Below the pieces are notes generated by a model, which saw only the letters and a program-made list of their open reading frames with translations, had not been told where the DNA came from and made no database searches. The translations under genes and the position numbers were made by a program. Source: Chloroflexota bacterium (GTDB lineage: Bacteria; Chloroflexota; Anaerolineae; J102). From it: DNA of 64,000 nucleotides. This document shows, piece after piece, positions 43,544 through 53,282 of this stretch (within the stretch, counting starts at the first letter, position 1; each line of letters opens with the position of its first letter). Where the stretch lies: the NCBI GenBank assembly GCA_029782215.1, contig JAKOVD010000147.1, forward strand, positions 1-64,000, written 5' to 3'.

Positions 43544-45130
43544 TCAGGGTTCGCGGCGCAGCCGGACGAGCGTATTCCCGTCAAATGGGCTGCGGCCGAC
43601 ACGCAATGCGTCAATCCAGGGCTGCCTCGTCGCGGCATAGCGCTCAAAGGCAGCGGAATCACGCGACCTCAAGACGTCCAGGAAGCGGCTGAAATCGCTG
43701 GCAGCCTCCATGTGGCGCCCGAGCAGCGCGTTGGTCAGGCCCCTGCTGTCGAGACTCATCCCGCTGTCATCCCTGGCCACGGCGGTGTCGCAGAACGGCA
43801 TGGCCTCGGCAGCCTTACCCGCAAGGCTGAGATTCCAACACAGCGCGTTGTTTGGACCCGGTTCGTCCGGCGCAAGGTCGTGTGCGGCCCGGAAGCTGGC
43901 CAATGCGGGCGCAAGATCGTCCGGGTTGGCTTTTGCCAGGGCGAGACCGAGGTTGAAATGCCCGGTGACATTGCCGGGGGCCATAGCCACCACTTGCCGA
44001 AAGTCCGCTGCCGCCTTCACCACATCGCCTGGGGCGTTGCGATTGAGGTAGGCCGCGCCCCGGTTGTTCCAGGCTGATACGATCTCTGGCCGGCGGTCGA
44101 TGGCATCTGAATAGAGGGCAATGACCTCGCTCCAGTCCGGGTTGGGCCGGCGGCCGGCAATCGCCGCCAGGTAGAACTGGATGACGGCCAGGGCGCGGGG
44201 TTCAACCGGGGGTTTGGCCAAGGCCCGACGAAACACGGTCTCAGCATCGGCATCGCGTCCTACCTGAAAATGGACCTGTCCCAAGACATAGAGCGCCAGC
44301 CAACGGATTTCCTCAGGCAGACCGGCGTTGATGGTGGCGCTGAGCTCGCCGGGGTTGGCCACCAGGCGGCGAACCTCAGGCGAGGCAGGTCCGTCGCCGC
44401 CTGGCAGACCCGACACGTAAGCAAGGACCCGGCCGCTGTCATACTCACCCCACACGACCAATGCGGCGCCCAGGTCGCTGCCCACACGCTCAGCCGTCTG
44501 CGGGTCGGAAACCACATCCTTCAGGGTCTCGACACGCGTCTGTGACAGCCCTGCTCCTGCCAGCTCGGACTGCAGCGCCTCCTGCAGGCGGCCAGCCACG
44601 TTGTAGCCCATTTGGCTGCCGCCGTAGTTGGCGAACTGCCCAATAAGGATAAGGGTCTCCCCCGTTGCCGCCGGCGCCACACCAGGATCGGTCACCGTCC
44701 CCGGCAATCGCTTCGTGGAGACCAGCCACCAGAGAAGTGCCCCCGACAACACCGCGACCAGAATCAGCACGGTGGCGACGATGCGCCAGGGTCGCCGGGA
44801 AGCGGCTGCCGTCAATTCCGGCTCATCCTGGTGACCCGCGATCGGCTCCACCGTGGTCGACCTGGCTGACGTCGTCACCTGCTCGCCCGGCGGAAGCGGC
44901 GTTACCGGGGCAAAACCGGCGGCCAGCAGGAGCGCATCACGTTCATCAGTCGACAAACGCAGCTTGGCCGCCAAATGCATCACGTCGTCGCGGCTGCGCG
45001 GGCGCTGGGTCTCGCCCTCACGCCAGCGGAAGATCGTCTGGCGACTCACCCCCAGCGTGCGCGCCAACTCTGCGTCCGGCACGCCTGTACGCTCGATGTA
45101 CTGTGAGAGGAGCTCGCCAAACGTCTGCAT
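43544..45130 (-). CDS. HTH-domain membrane protein with TPR repeats
   Basis: A 528-residue protein. The first 70 residues are an XRE-like helix-turn-helix (LSQYIERTGVPDAELARTLG, VSRQTIFRWREGE) followed by LRLSTDERDALLLAAGF. A transmembrane helix (IVATVLILVAVLSGALLWWL) near residue 125 is followed by an extracytoplasmic region: an ABC-type sugar-binding-like segment (LILIGQFANYGGSQMGYNVAG), then TPR repeats (GHFNLGLALAKANPDDLAPALASF). It looks like a membrane-bound sensor or regulator. ATG 45130 starts the HTH; the open frame runs on to 45448. It is divergent from the VWA lipoprotein gene. Confidence 0.75.
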   Translation of the reverse strand: MQTFGELLSQYIERTGVPDAELARTLGVSRQTIFRWREGETQRPRSRDDVMHLAAKLRLSTDERDALLLAAGFAPVTPLPPGEQVTTSARSTTVEPIAGHQDEPELTAAASRRPWRIVATVLILVAVLSGALLWWLVSTKRLPGTVTDPGVAPAATGETLILIGQFANYGGSQMGYNVAGRLQEALQSELAGAGLSQTRVETLKDVVSDPQTAERVGSDLGAALVVWGEYDSGRVLAYVSGLPGGDGPASPEVRRLVANPGELSATINAGLPEEIRWLALYVLGQVHFQVGRDADAETVFRRALAKPPVEPRALAVIQFYLAAIAGRRPNPDWSEVIALYSDAIDRRPEIVSAWNNRGAAYLNRNAPGDVVKAAADFRQVVAMAPGNVTGHFNLGLALAKANPDDLAPALASFRAAHDLAPDEPGPNNALCWNLSLAGKAAEAMPFCDTAVARDDSGMSLDSRGLTNALLGRHMEAASDFSRFLDVLRSRDSAAFERYAATRQPWIDALRVGRSPFDGNTLVRLRREP

Positions 45131-45356
45131 GGTAGGCCGCGGTGCCGGGTGAGGCGCCTGAATCCTTACGGGGACCGGGTGAGAGCGGTGTTGCACCCGC
45201 TGTTGCACGAAATGTGACAGAACTGGCGCTTGAAATGAACGCACAGTCTGCCAGGATAGGGTCAACAACGAGGTCCACTGCGCCTGGATCGCCGGTTCCA
45301 TTATAGCGCAACGCTTCACCGGCAATCCCCCCCAAATCCACCTAACGGAGAGTTCC

Positions 45357-46847
45357 ATGTTCACCCGCCCCTTCGCCATTCTGGCAGCTATCTTGTTCCT
45401 CGCCGTCTTCTTGGGCGCCTGTGGAGGCGCCCAACCTGACGCCTCCAAATCCTACAGCCGTGCCGTTATCAACCGCGGCGCCATCGTTCCCGCTGAGAAC
45501 ATCCGTGTCAACGAGTATCTGAATTACTACGAACAGCGCTTCCCCGAGCCCACCGATGCGCCACTCGGCCTTGATCTCCGCCTGGGAAACACCAAGGTGC
45601 CGGCCACGGGCGGCGACATCTGGCTGCAGATCGGGTTGCAAGCAGGCAAAGACGCTGAATCCCGGCGCACACCCCTCAACCTGGCGCTGGTGCTCGACAC
45701 AAGTGGGTCGATGAAGAGCAGCGACAAGCTGCCAGCCCTCAGGCAGTCACTGCGGGTGTTCCTGGACAGCCTGCAGCCTGACGACATCGTCAGCATCGTG
45801 GCCTATAGCGATGAGGCCCGTGTCCTGCGCTCTGCAGGACCGGTCGCGGACGGCCGCTGGATTCGCGAGACGGTCGATGGCCTGCAGCCCAGCGGCTATA
45901 CCAATCTGCACGCGGGTATGATAGCCGGATTCCAGGAGGTCGAGCGGAACTTCGACATCCGACGCAACAACCGCGTCCTCTTGCTCACGGATGGGGTGGC
46001 CAACCGCGGCGAAATCCGCCCGGACAAGGTCGCCACCGACGCCAGGTCCTACAACGATCGCGGCATCTACCTCTCCACGATCGGTCTGGGACTGGATCTC
46101 AACGACCAACTGCTCAGCACCCTGGCCTCGCAGGGCAAAGGCGCCTATCATTTCATCGACTCCGCAGGGGAGATGGATAAAGTCTTCCGCCAGGAGGTTA
46201 GTGGCCTGGTGGAAAAGGTCGCCGAGGATGTGGTCGTCAGCATCGTCCCCGAGCGCGCCAGCTTGACGTGGGTCAGCGGCTACGATGGCGCACCCCCTGC
46301 CGGAGGCGCGCAGGTCAGGATGCCCGATATCGGCGCTGGCGACAGCCAAGTGCTCATGGCCCGCTTCAGTGCCGCTTCCTGGCCGTCCGAAGCGCCGGTG
46401 GCGACAGTGACCGTTTCCTACACCGATCTCTTTGGCCAACGCCAGCGCCAGCTCCTGGGGGAAGTTCGGGCCACCACAGGTAGCGCCGGCGCCGATCCCC
46501 TGGCGGATGTCGAGGTGCGGCGCAATGCCACGGTCGCCCAGTCGGCCCAGGCTCTGATCGACATCGATCACCTGTTCGAAGCCGACCGTTATGAGCAGGC
46601 ATGGCGGCTGGCGCGACAAATGGAGCAACAGCTTCGGGAACTAGCAGCCTTGTCTGCAGACGAACGCATGGTGCAGGATGCCGACCTGTTTCGCCGATAT
46701 CAGCTCACCCTGGCGCAGGCTCTCGGCTATGAGCCCGACGAGTCACGGGATGCCACCACGCCTGATGGCGGCCAGCCGGAGCGCTGGGGACCCGGTCTGA
46801 GAACACCCTTGCCCACCCCGGACCTCCCGGCGATCGAGGTCAGGTAA
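45357..46847 (+). CDS. VWA-domain lipoprotein
   Basis: A 496-residue lipoprotein with a hydrophobic signal and lipobox FLGAC (Cys 22), then a YfbK-like N-terminal region ([17 protein letters not shown]) and a von Willebrand A domain with the intact metal site [12 protein letters not shown] (about residue 118), [13 protein letters not shown] and [12 protein letters not shown]-terminal beta-sandwich and a helix follow. GGAG lies 6 bp before ATG 45357. Such proteins mediate metal-dependent protein contact at the cell surface. The promoter region lies in the 226-bp gap shared with the HTH-TPR gene. Confidence 0.88.
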   Translation: MFTRPFAILAAILFLAVFLGACGGAQPDASKSYSRAVINRGAIVPAENIRVNEYLNYYEQRFPEPTDAPLGLDLRLGNTKVPATGGDIWLQIGLQAGKDAESRRTPLNLALVLDTSGSMKSSDKLPALRQSLRVFLDSLQPDDIVSIVAYSDEARVLRSAGPVADGRWIRETVDGLQPSGYTNLHAGMIAGFQEVERNFDIRRNNRVLLLTDGVANRGEIRPDKVATDARSYNDRGIYLSTIGLGLDLNDQLLSTLASQGKGAYHFIDSAGEMDKVFRQEVSGLVEKVAEDVVVSIVPERASLTWVSGYDGAPPAGGAQVRMPDIGAGDSQVLMARFSAASWPSEAPVATVTVSYTDLFGQRQRQLLGEVRATTGSAGADPLADVEVRRNATVAQSAQALIDIDHLFEADRYEQAWRLARQMEQQLRELAALSADERMVQDADLFRRYQLTLAQALGYEPDESRDATTPDGGQPERWGPGLRTPLPTPDLPAIEVR

Positions 46848-47001
46848 AGATGAGCCGGTCTGGCGGCAGACCCGGGCCCGCGGGCTTCCGAGCGAGGAAA
46901 GATCAACCTGGATGATCGCATCTGAGGAGTGCTACGAGGCAGGTACAAGATGCTTACCGCACTCTGAGCGATTCCCACACTCGTTCCCGTGGAGAACACC
47001 A

Positions 47002-47403
47002 ATGACCACCGAGAGAGTACACAAGACCGACGCCGAGTGGCAGGCCGAGCTGACCCCGCAGCAGTATCACGTGACCCGGCAGAAGGGCACCGAACGCGCC
47101 TTCACCGGCGCCTACTGGATGACCAAGGACCACGGCGTCTACCGCTGCGTCTGCTGCGGCGCTCCCCTGTTCGCCTCCGAGACCAAGTACGACTCCGGCT
47201 CAGGCTGGCCCAGCTTCTGGGAGCCCATCGCCGCCGAAAACGTCGAGGTCGAGGAAGACCGCAGCTTGTTCATGGTCCGCACGGAGGTGAAGTGCGCCTC
47301 CTGTGAGGCCCACCTGGGCCACGTCTTTGAAGACGGTCCCCGCCCCACCGGCCTGCGCTACTGCATCAACTCCGCGGCGCTGAAGCTGGACAAGGCCGAG
47401 TAG
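47002..47403 (+). CDS. msrB: Peptide-methionine (R)-S-oxide reductase
   Basis: MsrB repairs methionine-R-sulfoxide in proteins. The 133-residue protein has zinc-binding Cys pairs C49/C52 and C98/C101, [17 protein letters not shown] and catalytic C121 in RYCINSAAL. It is the cysteine, not selenocysteine, form. ATG 47002 has GGAG 7 bp upstream; the longer frame to 46912 has no signal. It ends 3 bp before a strong terminator. Confidence 0.95.
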   Translation: MTTERVHKTDAEWQAELTPQQYHVTRQKGTERAFTGAYWMTKDHGVYRCVCCGAPLFASETKYDSGSGWPSFWEPIAAENVEVEEDRSLFMVRTEVKCASCEAHLGHVFEDGPRPTGLRYCINSAALKLDKAE

Positions 47404-47405
47404 CC

Positions 47406-47443
47406 AAGTGCGACGCACCTGCGAGGTGCGTCGCACTTTTCTT
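47406..47443 (+). terminator. Intrinsic terminator of msrB, shared 3' region
   Basis: Perfect 15-bp stem (AAGTGCGACGCACCT and its complement) with a 3-base loop, then TTCTT continuing the TT of the stem. The aconitase X gene ends on the opposite strand just beyond, so it may insulate both. Confidence 0.85.
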
Positions 47444-48701
47444 ACCGCCACTTCCCCGTGATCGCTGCCTCCAGGCACTGCTCCATGTCGCCGAAACGCA
47501 TGTCGACGCCGCTGTGCATGGGCGCATAACAGGCCATCTTGCCGGCGTTGGTCGCCATGCGCTTCACGTTCAGTGCCCGCATCGGCGCCACTACGGCGCA
47601 CGTATCCGCCACCACCTCGCCCCCGGCCGCCTCGATGATCTGCACCCAGCCATCCTGAGCCGCCCGCTCGCGGGTGATCCGTGAGGTGGTCACCCACAGC
47701 CGCGTCGTCAGGTTGTGGCCCTGCAGGCGCTCGGCCACCTGCTGCAGCTCAGTGTAGGAAGCGTGGGGGCAGCCGATGGTCACCAGATCGATGGCAGTCG
47801 TCTCGGGATTGGCATCCATCACCGCATAGGCAGGCGCCAGCGAGTCGATGACGATGCGCTGTGCATCGGGCCGGAGCAGACGCTCGCCCTGGTCGCGGGC
47901 CTCGGGTGTGTAGCCGGCGATGTGATATAGCGCCACGGCGCCGTAAGCGGCGACTCCTGCCCCCAGGGTCTTGAGGCGGTCGCCTGCCTCGCCGCCCAGG
48001 GTCAAGTCCTCGGGCAAGGGCGGCAGCCAGGCGCCCAGATCGGGGAAGTAGGGCACACCGTTGCCCACTGCCTTGCCCACGAGGTAGCTCAGGGCGCCAA
48101 AGTCGGCAATATCGGGCACCGGGCACGTGACCTCGACGACATGGGTGGCCCGGCGCTCCTCCTCCAGGTGATAGCCGTAGCGGGCGGTGCGCCCGACCAG
48201 GGCGGCAGCCAGGGCGCTGGGGCCGCCTTCCCGGTTGCTGAAGGCGCCCACCACCGAGTTGGCCCAGGCCACGGCGCTGGACTCGGCCCAGGCCAGGTGG
48301 TCGCCGCGCTTGGGGGCAAAGCCAGGCATCAGGTAGGGCGTGCAAGACATGGTGGGCGTGACGCCCATGCGCACAAAGGCGCCAATGGCCGTGAGCTGGG
48401 GCCGGGCAAAGCCGGGACTGATGCCCATCGCCTCCCAGCGATCGAGCTCCATCCCCGCCGGGTTCAGCGTCGTGGGCACGACGGTCTTGGCCCCCTGCTC
48501 CGCCCACTCGTTCAGGAAGTCGACCCCGGCGTCGCCCAGGTTCTTGTAGCTGACGCCGGAGATCTGCACGTGGCTGACGGGCACGAGATCGGGCGCGCCG
48601 TAGATGCGGCCCAGGGCGACGACGATCTCCATCGCCCTCTTGACGCCGGGACCGGCAGCGCCATCCAGCAGGGATTGTTCTTCAGGGGTAAGGTAGAGCA
48701 T
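47442..48701 (-). CDS. Aconitase X catalytic (large-subunit-type) protein
   Basis: A 419-residue member of the aconitase X/DUF521 family, Fe-S (de)hydratases acting on phosphomevalonate or cis-3-hydroxy-L-proline in known cases. LYLTPEEQSLLDGAAGPGVKRAMEI is the N-terminal region; HVQISGVSYKNLGDAGVDFL, TLNPAGMEL, TPYLMPGFAP and AESSAVAWANSVVGAFSNREGGPSA, quoted in parts, are family blocks. ATG 48701 is chosen: an earlier ATG at 48743 would add residues NVQPSICNLQPST, which are translated heptad repeats. No small-subunit gene is next to it. Confidence 0.85.
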   Translation of the reverse strand: MLYLTPEEQSLLDGAAGPGVKRAMEIVVALGRIYGAPDLVPVSHVQISGVSYKNLGDAGVDFLNEWAEQGAKTVVPTTLNPAGMELDRWEAMGISPGFARPQLTAIGAFVRMGVTPTMSCTPYLMPGFAPKRGDHLAWAESSAVAWANSVVGAFSNREGGPSALAAALVGRTARYGYHLEEERRATHVVEVTCPVPDIADFGALSYLVGKAVGNGVPYFPDLGAWLPPLPEDLTLGGEAGDRLKTLGAGVAAYGAVALYHIAGYTPEARDQGERLLRPDAQRIVIDSLAPAYAVMDANPETTAIDLVTIGCPHASYTELQQVAERLQGHNLTTRLWVTTSRITRERAAQDGWVQIIEAAGGEVVADTCAVVAPMRALNVKRMATNAGKMACYAPMHSGVDMRFGDMEQCLEAAITGKWR

Positions 48702-48757
48702 GGTTGAAGGTTGCAGGTTGCAGATTGAAGGTTGAACGTTCAACGCCTAACGTTCAG
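48702..48757. repeat. Heptanucleotide array E (8 units)
   Basis: Units such as GGTTGAA and GGTTGCA, then CGTTCAA, in exact 7-bp register. The array fills the gap between two minus-strand genes, ending 1 bp from the stop of the small membrane protein and abutting the start of aconitase X. Confidence 0.85.
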
Positions 48758-48758
48758 C

Positions 48759-48953
48759 TCAAGAGCCGCCGCGGTCGTGGTTGATCAGGTAGTCGAGGCC
48801 CAGGAACAAGACCACGGCGACGACGGCGAAGATCAGAATAAGCTGCCAAAAGCTGGCATGGACGAAGACGACGATGTTCAACTTCGACCAAAGCAGCCAG
48901 AAAGCAATAAGGACGGCGATGGTGACAAGAAGAGGGCGCGCTCGTGGTCTCAT
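48759..48953 (-). CDS. Small membrane protein
   Basis: A 64-residue protein with two hydrophobic helices (LLVTIAVLIAFWLLWS and LILIFAVVAVVLFLGLDYLI) and short basic and acidic ends. No family recognised. Length and helix pattern are like other small membrane proteins. It lies upstream of aconitase X on the same strand. Confidence 0.6.
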   Translation of the reverse strand: MRPRARPLLVTIAVLIAFWLLWSKLNIVVFVHASFWQLILIFAVVAVVLFLGLDYLINHDRGGS

Positions 48954-48973
48954 GGCGGCGATTGTACCATGAC

Positions 48974-49050
48974 GACCGCAGACGGCCGACCGCTGACCGC
49001 GGAGTTCGGGAGAATCCGTCGGCGGTCGTCCGTCGGTGGTCGGCGGTCGT
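48974..49050. repeat. Heptanucleotide array F (11 units) upstream of trpF
   Basis: Units start as GACCGCT and GACCGCG and change to CGGTCGT and CCGTCGG without loss of register. The array lies between the divergent small-membrane-protein and trpF genes. Confidence 0.8.
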
Positions 49051-49090
49051 TCCCTTTGCGCAATGACCGCTGTGCCCTTACACTGCCGCC

Positions 49091-49765
49091 ATGGAAGCCC
49101 TCCAGCGGCAAAGTATCCCGTCGATCCAAGTCAAGATCTGCGGACTGACCAACCTGGCCGATGCGCAGGCGGCGGTAGCGGCAGGGGCCGATTTGCTCGG
49201 CTTCATCTGCTACCCCAAGTCGCCGCGCTACGTCACCACCGAACAGATCGGCGCCATCCTGGCCGGCCTGGCGCCCGGGCCGAAGGCATGGCGCAGCGTC
49301 GGCGTCTTCGTCGATGCGCCCCTCGCGACGGTCTGTGAGGTGCTCGACCGCACCGGTCTTGATTTGGCGCAGCTTCACGGCGGCGAGCCGCCCGCTTTGC
49401 TCGAGCAGCTCGAAGGCCGCGGTTTCAAGGCCCTGCGCCCGGCCAGCCTGGCCGAGGCCGAAGCCGACGCCGAGTGGTACACCGGCTTGGGACCGGCCGA
49501 TGGCCCCGACCTGCTGATCGACGCCTATCACCCCATCGTCTACGGCGGCACCGGCCTGCGCGCCGACTGGCTGATCGCCGCCGCCATCGCCCGCAGTCAC
49601 CGCCTGCTGTTGGCAGGCGGCCTCACCTCTGCCAACGTCACCGCCGCCGTCGCGGCCGTCCGGCCCTGGGGCGTGGATGCCAGCAGCGGCGTCGAGACCC
49701 GCCCCGGCCAGAAAGATCACGATGCCGTGGCTGCGTTCATCGCTGCGGCAAGACAAGAGACCTAG
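49091..49765 (+). CDS. trpF: Phosphoribosylanthranilate isomerase
   Basis: Third-step enzyme of tryptophan synthesis from anthranilate, a TIM-barrel Amadori isomerase. The 224-residue protein has catalytic C17 in VKICGLTN and D144 in [23 protein letters not shown] and [13 protein letters not shown] form the phosphate-binding end. It precedes trpB by 4 bp. Other trp genes (E, G, D, C) are not in the window. Confidence 0.95.
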   Translation: MEALQRQSIPSIQVKICGLTNLADAQAAVAAGADLLGFICYPKSPRYVTTEQIGAILAGLAPGPKAWRSVGVFVDAPLATVCEVLDRTGLDLAQLHGGEPPALLEQLEGRGFKALRPASLAEAEADAEWYTGLGPADGPDLLIDAYHPIVYGGTGLRADWLIAAAIARSHRLLLAGGLTSANVTAAVAAVRPWGVDASSGVETRPGQKDHDAVAAFIAAARQET

Positions 49766-49769
49766 AGCC

Positions 49770-50966
49770 ATGCTTCACGCCAACGTCCCCGATGCCCACG
49801 GCCGCTTTGGTCCTTACGGTGGCCAATTCGTGCCCGAAACCCTGATGCCGGCGCTGGCCGAGCTGGAAGCGGCGTACGCGGCCGCCAAACAGGACCCGGA
49901 GTTCTGGAGCGAGTTCAACGGTTACCTGCGCCACTACGTCGGCCGGCCCACGCCCATCTCCTTCGCCCGCCGCCTGACTGAGCACCTGGGCGGCGCCCAG
50001 ATCTACCTCAAACGCGAGGACCTGGCCCACTCCGGCGCCCACAAGATCAACAACGCCCTCGGCCAGGCCCTGCTGGTCAAGCGCATGGGCAAACAGCGCG
50101 TGGTAGCGGAGACCGGGGCCGGACAGCATGGCGTCGCCACGGCCACCGCATCGGCGCTCCTGGGCATCGACTGTGTGGTCTACATGGGCACCGTCGACAT
50201 GGCCCGGCAGGCCCCGAATGTCTTCCGCATGAAACTGCTCGGCGCCGAGGTGCGCGGGGTGGACAGCGGCAGCAAGACCCTCAAGGACGCCATCAACGAA
50301 GCGATCCGTGACTGGGTGACCAACGTCGACGGCACCCACTATCTGCTCGGCTCGGCCCTGGGCCCCCACCCGTATCCCCTCATCGTGCGGGATTTCCAGC
50401 GGGTGATCGGCGACGAGTCCCGCCGGCAGATGCAGGAACAGGCGGGCCGGCTGCCGGACACAGTGGTTGCCTGCGTGGGCGGCGGCTCCAACTCCATCGG
50501 CATCTTCTACGCCTTTCTCGACGACCCCAACGTGCGCCTGGTCGGGGTGGAGGCCGGGGGCCGGGGCATCGCCAGCGGCGAGCACGCCGCCCGCTTCGCC
50601 GACCCCAAGCTAGCGCGGCTGGGCGTGCTGCACGGCACCCGCTCCTTTGTGATGATGGACGCCGACGGCCAGATCGCACTCACGCACTCCATCAGCGCAG
50701 GCCTCGACTATGCGTCCGTGGGACCCGAGCACGCCTATCTGCGCGACTTGGGCCGCACCGAGTACACCTACTGCACCGACGACCAGGCCCTGGCCGGCTT
50801 CCGCGCCCTGTGCCGCTTCGAAGGCATCATCCCCGCCCTGGAAAGCGCCCACGCCATCGGCCACGTCCTCGACCTGGCGCCAACCCTGCCCGAGGACCAC
50901 ATCATCCTCGTCAACGTCTCCGGCCGCGGCGACAAAGACCTGGATACGGTGATGCGTGAGGCGTGA
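49770..50966 (+). CDS. trpB: Tryptophan synthase beta chain
   Basis: A 398-residue PLP enzyme that joins indole and serine. PLP-binding lysine is K92 in [24 protein letters not shown] and [12 protein letters not shown] (phosphate cup) are intact. It is the usual TrpB1 length. Its last residues (VMREA) and stop lie in the heptad array at 50949-51040. Confidence 0.96.
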   Translation: MLHANVPDAHGRFGPYGGQFVPETLMPALAELEAAYAAAKQDPEFWSEFNGYLRHYVGRPTPISFARRLTEHLGGAQIYLKREDLAHSGAHKINNALGQALLVKRMGKQRVVAETGAGQHGVATATASALLGIDCVVYMGTVDMARQAPNVFRMKLLGAEVRGVDSGSKTLKDAINEAIRDWVTNVDGTHYLLGSALGPHPYPLIVRDFQRVIGDESRRQMQEQAGRLPDTVVACVGGGSNSIGIFYAFLDDPNVRLVGVEAGGRGIASGEHAARFADPKLARLGVLHGTRSFVMMDADGQIALTHSISAGLDYASVGPEHAYLRDLGRTEYTYCTDDQALAGFRALCRFEGIIPALESAHAIGHVLDLAPTLPEDHIILVNVSGRGDKDLDTVMREA

Positions 50967-51040
50967 TTACGCATCACGTTATCACACCTCACGCATCACC
51001 AATTCACAATTCACAATCCGCAATCCGCAATCCGCAATTC
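50949..51040. repeat. Heptanucleotide array G (13 units, one 8-bp unit) between trpB and trpA
   Basis: Units such as GTGATGC and GTGAGGC, then CGCATCA, then GCAATCC. The parts GTGATGCGTGAGG (50949) and CCTCACGCATCAC (50987) are exact reverse complements, so a hairpin just after the trpB stop is possible. The array fills the whole trpB-trpA gap. Confidence 0.85.
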
Positions 51041-51045
51041 CCCTC

Positions 51046-51849
51046 ATGTCCGGCATCTCCCACATCCAATCCGTGTTCGCCCGTCTGAAGGCCGAGGGCA
51101 AGGCGGCTTTCATGCCTTTCCTGCCCGCGGGTTATCCCGACCTGGCCACCAGCCTTGACCTGTTCAAGGCGCTGGCCGAGGCGGGCGCCGACCTGATCGA
51201 GGTGGGCGTTCCCTTCTCCGACCCCCTGGCCGACGGTCCCACGATCCAGGCGGCGACGCAGCAGGCCCTGGCCCAGGGCGTCACCTCCGCCGACTGCCTG
51301 GCCACGGTGGCCCGGCTGCGCGAGGCGGGGGTCACGGCGCCGCTGCTGCTGATGGGCTACGTCAACCCGATCCTGGCCTACGGCATCGCGAGGTACGTGA
51401 GCGAGGCGGCTGCTGCAGGGGCCGACGGCCTGATCGTGCCCGACCTGCCCCCCGACGAGGCGGCGGAGCTGGAGGCGGCCTGCCGTCAACACGGCCTGGC
51501 GATGGTCTACCTGGCCGCGCCCACCAGCACGCCCGAACGCCTGGCGTTGATCGCCAGCCACTGTACCGGCTTCCTCTACCTGGTCAGCGTCACGGGCATC
51601 ACCGGCGCCCGCGCAGACCTGCCGCCCCACCTGGCGGAGTTCGTGGCCCGCGTCCGCCGGCACACCGACCTGCCCCTGGCCGTAGGCTTCGGCATCGGTA
51701 CGCCCGCGCAGGCGGCCGCCGTGGCCGGTCTGGCCGACGGCGTGGTGGTCGGCAGTGCCCTGGTCCGGCTGGCAGGCGGCGGGCAGCCCCGCGCCGCGGT
51801 CGGGGAGCTGGCGCTGGCGCTGGCGGACGCGGTACACCAACCCTCCTGA
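51046..51849 (+). CDS. trpA: Tryptophan synthase alpha chain
   Basis: A 267-residue TIM barrel that cleaves indole-3-glycerol phosphate. Catalytic Glu and Asp are E52 ([11 protein letters not shown]) and D63 (LADGPTIQ). [10 protein letters not shown] and [11 protein letters not shown] form the phosphate site. ATG 51046 is chosen; the frame extends to 50956, but those 30 residues are read from the heptad array. Confidence 0.95.
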   Translation: MSGISHIQSVFARLKAEGKAAFMPFLPAGYPDLATSLDLFKALAEAGADLIEVGVPFSDPLADGPTIQAATQQALAQGVTSADCLATVARLREAGVTAPLLLMGYVNPILAYGIARYVSEAAAAGADGLIVPDLPPDEAAELEAACRQHGLAMVYLAAPTSTPERLALIASHCTGFLYLVSVTGITGARADLPPHLAEFVARVRRHTDLPLAVGFGIGTPAQAAAVAGLADGVVVGSALVRLAGGGQPRAAVGELALALADAVHQPS

Positions 51850-51855
51850 GGCGTC

Positions 51856-52671
51856 ATGGCCGATGCCGGTGAGATGACCGCCGCGGCTCTCCGGCCACCC
51901 TTGAAGTGGGCGGGAGGGAAGCGCTGGCTGGCGCCGCACCTGGCGGCGATCTGGGCGCCCTACCGCGGGCGGCGGCTGGTGGAGCCGCTGTGCGGGGGAC
52001 TGGCGGTGTCGCTCAGCCTGGCGCCGGAACGGGCGTTGCTCAACGACATCAACCCGCACGTCATCAATTTCTACCACTGGCTGCAGGCCGGGCTGGCGAC
52101 GACGCTGCCGATGCGCAATGAGGCCGAGCTCTATTACCAGCACCGGCAGCAGTTCAACCGCCTGATCCACGAAGGCCGGGCAGCCACGGCCACAGCCGCG
52201 GAGCTCTTCTACTACCTCAACCGCACCGGCTACAACGGCCTCTGCCGCTTCAACCGCAGCGGCGAGTACAACGTTCCCTTCGGCCGCCACAAGACCCTCC
52301 ACTATCTCACCGACTTCTCGGACTACCGGGCCGCGTTCGCCGGCTGGCAGTTCACCAGCAAGGACTTCGAGGCGCTTGTCCTGGACCCGGACGATTTCGT
52401 CTACGCCGATCCGCCCTACGACGTCCAGTTCACGCAGTACGCCCAGGGCGGCTTCGGCTGGGACGACCAGGTCCGCTTCGCCGCCTGGCTGGCCGGCCAC
52501 CCCGGCCCGGTCGTGCTCTCCAACCAGGCCACTAGCCGCATCATCGACCTCTACCAGCAGTTGGGCTTCACCCTGACCTTCCTCCAGGCCCCGCGCCAGA
52601 TTGCCTGCAACGGCGACCGCACCCCCGCGCGGGAAGTGCTGGCGATGAGGAACGTGAAGCGTGATGCGTGA
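51856..52671 (+). CDS. DNA adenine methylase, Dam/D12 class
   Basis: A 271-residue N6-adenine methyltransferase of the D12 class. SAM motif I is LKWAGGKRW (residues 16-24), then VEPLCGGLAVSLSL, NDINPHVINFY and catalytic DPPY at 185-188. The gene begins 6 bp after trpA and has no neighbouring endonuclease, so an orphan role or a fragmentary restriction system is possible. The C-terminal residues VKRDA and the stop are written in a heptad array. Confidence 0.9.
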   Translation: MADAGEMTAAALRPPLKWAGGKRWLAPHLAAIWAPYRGRRLVEPLCGGLAVSLSLAPERALLNDINPHVINFYHWLQAGLATTLPMRNEAELYYQHRQQFNRLIHEGRAATATAAELFYYLNRTGYNGLCRFNRSGEYNVPFGRHKTLHYLTDFSDYRAAFAGWQFTSKDFEALVLDPDDFVYADPPYDVQFTQYAQGGFGWDDQVRFAAWLAGHPGPVVLSNQATSRIIDLYQQLGFTLTFLQAPRQIACNGDRTPAREVLAMRNVKRDA

Positions 52672-52793
52672 GGACGTGATACGTGTTGCGTACGCCGTAC
52701 TCCGTAACGAGTAAGGCCTGTTCCTGAAGCCGTCGGTCCTCTGTCTTCCGTCCTCCGCCCTCGGCCACCTTCCACCTGCTACCGGCTACCTGC
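52654..52793. repeat. Heptanucleotide array H (20 units in perfect register)
   Basis: Twenty 7-bp units with no indel. Starts with GTGAAGC and GTGATGC, passes to CGTACGC-type, then CCTCTGT/CTTCCGT-type, and ends with CACCTGC/TACCTGC-type words. It overlaps the end of the methylase gene and stops 5 bp before the ATG of the next gene, so it fills the whole gap. Confidence 0.9.
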
Positions 52794-52798
52794 TACTC

Positions 52799-53017
52799 AT
52801 GTCCGTCACCGTCCGCGTTGCCGGCGCGCTCAAGGAGCGCGTGGCTCCCGATCTCACACTTGAGGGTGTGTCCACCGTCGGCGAGGCGGTGACGCGGCTT
52901 GACCTGCCGGCGGACATGGGCCTGGTGATCATGGTGAACGGCAAGCTGGCGCACTGGCAGACAACGCTGGCAGACGGCGATGTGCTACACCTCACACCGG
53001 TGATCGGGGGAGGCTAA
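52799..53017 (+). CDS. ThiS/MoaD-like beta-grasp sulfur carrier
   Basis: A 72-residue ubiquitin-like protein ending in VIGGG, where the terminal Gly-Gly is adenylated and thiocarboxylated in ThiS and MoaD. MSVTVRVAGALKERV and DGDVLHLTPVIGGG match the family ends. It lies about 750 bp upstream of a tungsten/molybdenum aldehyde oxidoreductase, which needs a pterin cofactor made with MoaD-type sulfur; this makes MoaD-like function attractive. Confidence 0.85.
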   Translation: MSVTVRVAGALKERVAPDLTLEGVSTVGEAVTRLDLPADMGLVIMVNGKLAHWQTTLADGDVLHLTPVIGGG

Positions 53018-53075
53018 ACGTTTAGGCGTCGGCACCCCGTCGGGGTCGGGCGAGGGATGTTGTAGAATAACCCTA

Positions 53076-53154
53076 TGTCATTGTGAGGCCCTATCGGGCC
53101 GAAGCAATCTCCAACTGGCAACTCGGAGACTGCTTCACTTCGTTCGCAGTGACA
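53076..53154. mobile_element. MITE/REP-like palindromic element, copy 1
   Basis: 79 bp with terminal inverted repeats TGTCATTGTGA and TTCGCAGTGACA and an inner CCCTATCGGGCC palindrome. One of five related elements in the window. Non-coding, presumably mobilised by an unlinked transposase. Confidence 0.75.
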
Positions 53155-53165
53155 AATCCCTGATC

Positions 53166-53203
53166 TGTCATTGCGAGGCCCGCCAGGGCCGAAGCAATCG
53201 CCA
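53166..53203. mobile_element. MITE/REP-like element, copy 2, left half only
   Basis: TGTCATTGCGAGG and the inner palindrome are present, then similarity ends; the right terminal repeat is missing. It is 12 bp after copy 1. Confidence 0.6.
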
Positions 53204-53282
53204 ACCTGCTTGAGGTCGCGGGCCTGTTTAGAGACTACCTTTCGTTGTAGGCTTGCCCAGACCCAGAAACACTCGCAGCGCC

